Below, one piece after another: positions 60,608-64,000 of a stretch of DNA of 64,000 bases. This DNA comes from Marinobacter sp. S0848L (GTDB taxonomy: Bacteria; Pseudomonadota; Gammaproteobacteria; Pseudomonadales; Oleiphilaceae): assembly GCF_023016065.1 (NCBI RefSeq), contig NZ_JALKAQ010000001.1, forward strand, positions 434,001 to 498,000, read 5' to 3'. A program made the position numbers and the translations under genes. The notes under the pieces were generated by a model. It was given only the letters and a program-made list of their open reading frames with translations. It was not told where the DNA came from and made no database searches. Every line of letters starts with the position of its first letter. Position 1 is the stretch's first letter.

Positions 60608-61591
60608 CTATTCGGCTACGGGGATCACGATGCGCCCACGAATGGTTCCGTCCATAAACTGGCTCGCGGCCTGGATGGCCTCATCAAATGGCACTTCGGT
60701 GATCATGCTGTCCAGCAGTTCCGGGGAAAGGTCTTGCGCCAGCCGTTCCCAAGCCTCTAGGCGGTCCTTTTTGGGTGCCATGACACTGTCGACACCGCAC
60801 AAGGTAACGCTCCGGAGAATAAAAGGCGCGACCGTCGCAGGGAAGTCCATGCCCGCAGCCAGCCCACAAGCCGCGACAACGCCTCGATACTTCATACCAG
60901 CGCACACGTTGGCCAGAACATGACCCCCAGCAACATCAATTGCACCCGCCCAGGTTTCCCGGGCCAAAGGCTTACCCGGCTCGCTCAATTCCGCTCGATC
61001 CAGAATCTGTTTGGCGCCAAGAGATCTGAGATAACTTTCCTCTTCTGGCTTACCTGTTACCGCCGTCACCGAATAGCCTAACTTGGCCAGAATCGCGACG
61101 GCAACACTGCCGACGCCGCCGGTTGCGCCAGTGACTAAGATGTCGCCGGAATCCGGTGTGACGCCGTGCTTTTCCAACGCCAACACGCACAACATCGCGG
61201 TATACCCTGCGGTGCCGATGGCCATGGCCTGGCGCGCTGTAAACGAGGCTGGTAGCGGAATCAGCCAATCACCTGACAAGCGCGCTTTCTGAGCAAGGCC
61301 ACCCCAATGTTTTTCACCGACACCCCAGCCGTTGAGCACGACTTCATCACCGGCTTTAAACTCCGGGTTGGATGATTCAGTGACCACACCGGCCAAATCA
61401 ATGCCCGGAACCATCGGGTAGGATTTCGCAATCGGAGCAGTGCCAGTAATCGCCAATGCATCCTTGTAGTTCAGCGTGCTGTAGGCGACATCGACGGAGA
61501 CATCACCTTCCGGCAACCAAGCCTCGTCAATGGATTTTAGGGACACTTGCTGGTCGCCCCGGCTGCCTTCCATCAAAATACCTTTGAACAT
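60608..61591 (-). CDS. acuI: MDR family oxidoreductase, acrylyl-CoA reductase type (AcuI/YhdH)
   Basis: A 327-residue zinc-free medium-chain reductase. [34 protein letters not shown] is the AcuI/YhdH signature (read in two blocks from about residue 37), [21 protein letters not shown] is the NADPH site, and [17 protein letters not shown] marks the subgroup. AcuI reduces acryloyl-CoA to propionyl-CoA in DMSP and hydroxypropionate metabolism and detoxifies acrylate. It follows its TetR-type regulator by 46 bp. No DMSP lyase gene lies in the window, so acrylate from elsewhere, or general enone detoxification, is as likely. Confidence 0.88.
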   Translation of the reverse strand: MFKGILMEGSRGDQQVSLKSIDEAWLPEGDVSVDVAYSTLNYKDALAITGTAPIAKSYPMVPGIDLAGVVTESSNPEFKAGDEVVLNGWGVGEKHWGGLAQKARLSGDWLIPLPASFTARQAMAIGTAGYTAMLCVLALEKHGVTPDSGDILVTGATGGVGSVAVAILAKLGYSVTAVTGKPEEESYLRSLGAKQILDRAELSEPGKPLARETWAGAIDVAGGHVLANVCAGMKYRGVVAACGLAAGMDFPATVAPFILRSVTLCGVDSVMAPKKDRLEAWERLAQDLSPELLDSMITEVPFDEAIQAASQFMDGTIRGRIVIPVAE

Positions 61592-61637
61592 ATTGCCTCC
61601 AACGATTCTGTTTTGTGATTTGAATCAGGCTGCTTGA

Positions 61638-62288
61638 TCAGCAACCACGCACCAACGCCATAAAGCCGCTGGCAAATTGCTCCAGAGGTTGCGAGGACTG
61701 CTCGAGCTTGGCGCGCAATACCGCACCCTCCCAACCAATCCAGAAAAACTGTGCCATCTGCTCCGGCACCAAGTGCTGGGGAGCCTCCCCCGCCTGTCGG
61801 GCTTCTTCAAGTACCCGGGCTATCCGGGCTTCCCAATCTCGGAATACATCACTTAGCAGGCCGCGAAAACTCTCCGGCAGCGCAGCCATTTCCTGCCCCA
61901 TATTTCCGATCAGGCAACCGCGCCTGTAATCGAACATTTCCATGCCAAGCTTGGCGTCTTCCACAAAACCCTGAATTCTGGCAAGCGGTGTCAGGGAACT
62001 GTCCGCTAACGAACGTTCCAGCTTGTTGGCGAAAAACAGGCCGTAGGCCTCAATCAGCGCTTTACCGAAAGCTTCTTTGTTGTCGAAGTAATGGTAAAAA
62101 GAGCCTTTAGGCACCTTGGCCTGGCGCAAAATTTCATCAAGCCCTGTGTAGGAATAACCCTTCTCTGTTAACGCTGCCAGCCCAACCCCAATCAAAGCCT
62201 GCCGGGTGTCCTGATAACCGGCGCTCTGACTTTTAGGGGGCCGCCCTCTTTTGCGCTTGACTGGAAACGTATCCACATCCACTCCCAT
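61638..62288 (-). CDS. TetR family transcriptional regulator (AcuR-like)
   Basis: A 216-residue repressor with a basic lead (KRKRGRPPKS), a TetR HTH at about 27-72 (ALTEKGYSYTGLDEILRQAKVPKGSFYHYF) and a ligand-binding domain ending in the AFxxGxxGAxL-like FFWIGWEGAVLRAKL. It precedes acuI in one transcription unit. The ATG at 62288 has no Shine-Dalgarno sequence; GGGAG inside the first codons favours a GTG at 62276 as an alternative start. Two operator-like sites lie immediately upstream. Confidence 0.88.
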   Translation of the reverse strand: MGVDVDTFPVKRKRGRPPKSQSAGYQDTRQALIGVGLAALTEKGYSYTGLDEILRQAKVPKGSFYHYFDNKEAFGKALIEAYGLFFANKLERSLADSSLTPLARIQGFVEDAKLGMEMFDYRRGCLIGNMGQEMAALPESFRGLLSDVFRDWEARIARVLEEARQAGEAPQHLVPEQMAQFFWIGWEGAVLRAKLEQSSQPLEQFASGFMALVRGC

Positions 62289-62292
62289 ATTT

Positions 62293-62340
62293 TAGACCGA
62301 CCGTCTAATTAATTAACAAAAGAATACGACCGATCGTCTA
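62293..62340. promoter_or_regulatory. two tandem operator sites for the TetR-type regulator
   Basis: TAGACCGACCGTCTA (62293-62307) is an inverted repeat with TAGAC/GTCTA arms. A second copy, ACGACCGATCGTCTA (62326-62340), matches it at 12 of 15 positions and keeps the right half. Centres are 33 bp apart, three helical turns. The first site touches the regulator start codon, so autorepression is expected. Confidence 0.75.
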
Positions 62341-62351
62341 TTAAATCAAAT

Positions 62352-62378
62352 AAAAAAGGCCCTGGGATCGGGCCAAAA
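62352..62378 (-). terminator. terminator downstream of the aldehyde dehydrogenase gene
   Basis: GGCCC (62358-62362) pairs with GGGCC (62370-62374) and the minus strand continues with six T residues. Between it and the exaC stop lie two further small GC hairpins (62399-62432). The rest of the 220-bp gap holds the TetR operators. Confidence 0.7.
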
Positions 62379-62508
62379 AGAGAGGCAAATCTATTCCCGC
62401 GCTCGGAAGAGCGCCCCGGCAGGTGCCGGGTTTAACAAAAGCACAATCCCTGTGCGGTCACACAAAAACGGGACCGGTACGAACCGACCCCTTACTGCCG
62501 TTTACAGA

Positions 62509-64000
62509 TCAGAAAAATCCAAGAGGATTAGCGTCGTAGCTGGTCAACATGCACTTGGTCTGCTGATAGTGCTCCAGCGCCATCTTATGGGTTTCACGGC
62601 CGATACCGGATTTCTTGTAACCACCGAAGGCTGCATGAGCCGGATACGCGTGGTAACAGTTCATCCATACCCGACCGGCCTGAATATTACGCCCCATCCG
62701 ATAAGCCAGGTTGGTATCGCGAGTCCAGACGCCGGCACCCAGGCCGAACTCGGTATCGTTGGCGATTGCCAGCGCTTCTTCCTCGGTTTTGAAGGTGGTG
62801 ACACCCACCACCGGCCCGAAGATTTCCTCTTGGAAAACGCGCATCTTGTTATCGCCCTTGAACAGCGTCGGCTGAATGTAGAAGCCGTTATTGAACTCGC
62901 CTTCAAGATGCTCCCGGTCACCACCGGTAAGTACCACTGCACCTTCCTGACGACCAATTTCCATGTACGACATGATTTTGTCGAACTGTTCTTTGGAAGC
63001 CTGAGCGCCCACTTGGACCTCGGTATCCAATGGGTTTCCGCGTTTGATGGACTTGGTGCGCTCAACCACTTTTTGCATAAACTCTTCGAACATGTCTTCC
63101 TGAACCAGGGCACGGGACGGACAGGTGCAAATTTCACCCTGGTTGAAGAATGCCAACACCAGACCTTCGACACATTTGTCGACAAATTCCGGCTCCGCTT
63201 TCATTACGTCGGAGAAGTAAATGTTCGGGGACTTGCCGCCCAATTCAACGGTCGAAGGAATGATGTTTTCCGCCGCGCACTTAAGAATATGGGAGCCCAC
63301 TGGGGTCGACCCGGTAAAGGCGATCTTGGCAATACGCTTACTGGTGGCCAGCGCCTGGCCGGCTTCGATGCCGTAGCCATTTACAATGTTGATCACGCCT
63401 GGTGGCAACAAATCACCAATAATTTCCATCAGTACCAGAATGCTGGCTGGCGTTTGCTCAGCTGGCTTCAGCACCGTGCAGTTACCTGCAGCCAGGCACG
63501 GACCCAGTTTCCAGGCGGCCATCAGCAGCGGGAAGTTCCAGGGAATGATCTGTCCAACCACACCCAACGGCTCGTGGAAATGATAAGCCACGGTGTTGTG
63601 GTCGATCTCCCCCATGTGGCCTTCCTGAGCCCGCAGACAGCCGGCGAAGTAACGGAAGTGGTCCGCGGCCAGAGGAATATCGGCATTCAGAGTTTCACGA
63701 ATCGCTTTACCGTTATCCCAGGTTTCTGCAACCGCGAGGGCTTCAAGGTTGGCCTCAATACGGTCAGCGATTTTCAGCAGAATATTGGAACGTTCAGTGG
63801 GTGAGGTCCTGCCCCAAGCTGGCGCCGCCTTGTGCGCAGCATCCAAAGCCAGCTCAATATCTTCGGCGCCAGAACGAGCCACTTCGCAGAAAACTTCGCC
63901 GGTGACAGGGGTGATGTTCTCAAAGTACTGACCTTTCACCGGAGCTACAAATTCACCGCCGATGTAATTTCCATAGCGGGATTTAAATGAAACAACGGAG
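62509..64000 (-). CDS. exaC: NAD-dependent aldehyde dehydrogenase, ExaC type (5' end outside window)
   Basis: About 497 residues are visible; the frame stays open to the right edge, where [20 protein letters not shown] extends a shorter GTG-start reading by some 20 residues, so the true start lies beyond 64000. The enzyme oxidises acetaldehyde and similar aldehydes. [38 protein letters not shown] (catalytic Glu) and [13 protein letters not shown] (catalytic Cys) identify the AldB/ExaC group. It sits near pqq and erc genes and would take the product of quinoprotein alcohol dehydrogenase. Confidence 0.92.
   Translation of the reverse strand, partial: SVVSFKSRYGNYIGGEFVAPVKGQYFENITPVTGEVFCEVARSGAEDIELALDAAHKAAPAWGRTSPTERSNILLKIADRIEANLEALAVAETWDNGKAIRETLNADIPLAADHFRYFAGCLRAQEGHMGEIDHNTVAYHFHEPLGVVGQIIPWNFPLLMAAWKLGPCLAAGNCTVLKPAEQTPASILVLMEIIGDLLPPGVINIVNGYGIEAGQALATSKRIAKIAFTGSTPVGSHILKCAAENIIPSTVELGGKSPNIYFSDVMKAEPEFVDKCVEGLVLAFFNQGEICTCPSRALVQEDMFEEFMQKVVERTKSIKRGNPLDTEVQVGAQASKEQFDKIMSYMEIGRQEGAVVLTGGDREHLEGEFNNGFYIQPTLFKGDNKMRVFQEEIFGPVVGVTTFKTEEEALAIANDTEFGLGAGVWTRDTNLAYRMGRNIQAGRVWMNCYHAYPAHAAFGGYKKSGIGRETHKMALEHYQQTKCMLTSYDANPLGFF

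Overview
The window reads as a chromosomal segment of a marine gammaproteobacterium close to Marinobacter (inference from gene order and protein style; no 16S is present). GC content is moderate and even, gene density is high, and I see no prophage, integron, insertion sequence or CRISPR array. Both ends cut through genes: a DUF4105-like outer-membrane protein at the left and an ExaC-type aldehyde dehydrogenase at the right.

From 1.5 to 30 kb runs a conserved housekeeping block, mostly on the minus strand. In transcription order it comprises grpE-dnaK-dnaJ-dapB-carA-carB-greA, ftsH-folP-glmM-tpiA-secG-tRNA-Leu(GAG), and rimP-nusA-infB-rbfA-truB-rpsO-pnp. yhbY diverges from ftsH, and recN diverges from grpE and is followed by fur, bamE, rnfH and ratA. 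The order is that of Pseudomonas, except that rlmE is missing between yhbY and ftsH and the tRNA-Met usually found beside tRNA-Leu is replaced by a structured promoter-to-terminator unit of about 124 nt. Legible regulation includes a heat-shock promoter before grpE, two LexA boxes at recN, and a carA leader with a U-tract start and an attenuator. From 30 to 33 kb come a sodium:neurotransmitter-symporter-type carrier, smpB and tmRNA.

From 33 to 50 kb the content is accessory: cheV; a divergent AraC-type regulator facing an SDR, a divergent metallo-beta-lactamase-fold protein and a BCCT carrier; a LysR remnant fused to a frameshifted DUF3726 gene; RidA; mqo; a Ca/Na antiporter; an acyltransferase; msrB-msrA-chrA; a phosphoesterase; fumC; and a CarS-like membrane protein.

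From 50 to 64 kb lies a quinoprotein alcohol-oxidation locus: pqqABCDE-pqqH-ercA-ercS, in the same order as in Pseudomonas aeruginosa. A NosR-like membrane iron-sulfur flavoprotein is divergent from pqqA. It is followed by an AcuI-type reductase with its TetR regulator and an exaC-like aldehyde dehydrogenase. PQQ made here would serve alcohol dehydrogenases encoded elsewhere; ErcS and ErcA are signalling parts of that regulon, and ExaC would remove the aldehyde.

The most unusual feature is a pair of about 100-bp palindromic elements, at 1324-1435 and 21882-22011. Each has a 54-nt core, the two cores being about 78% identical and folding into two small hairpins. Each core is enclosed by perfect inverted arms (29 bp and 22 bp) whose sequences are unrelated between the two copies.
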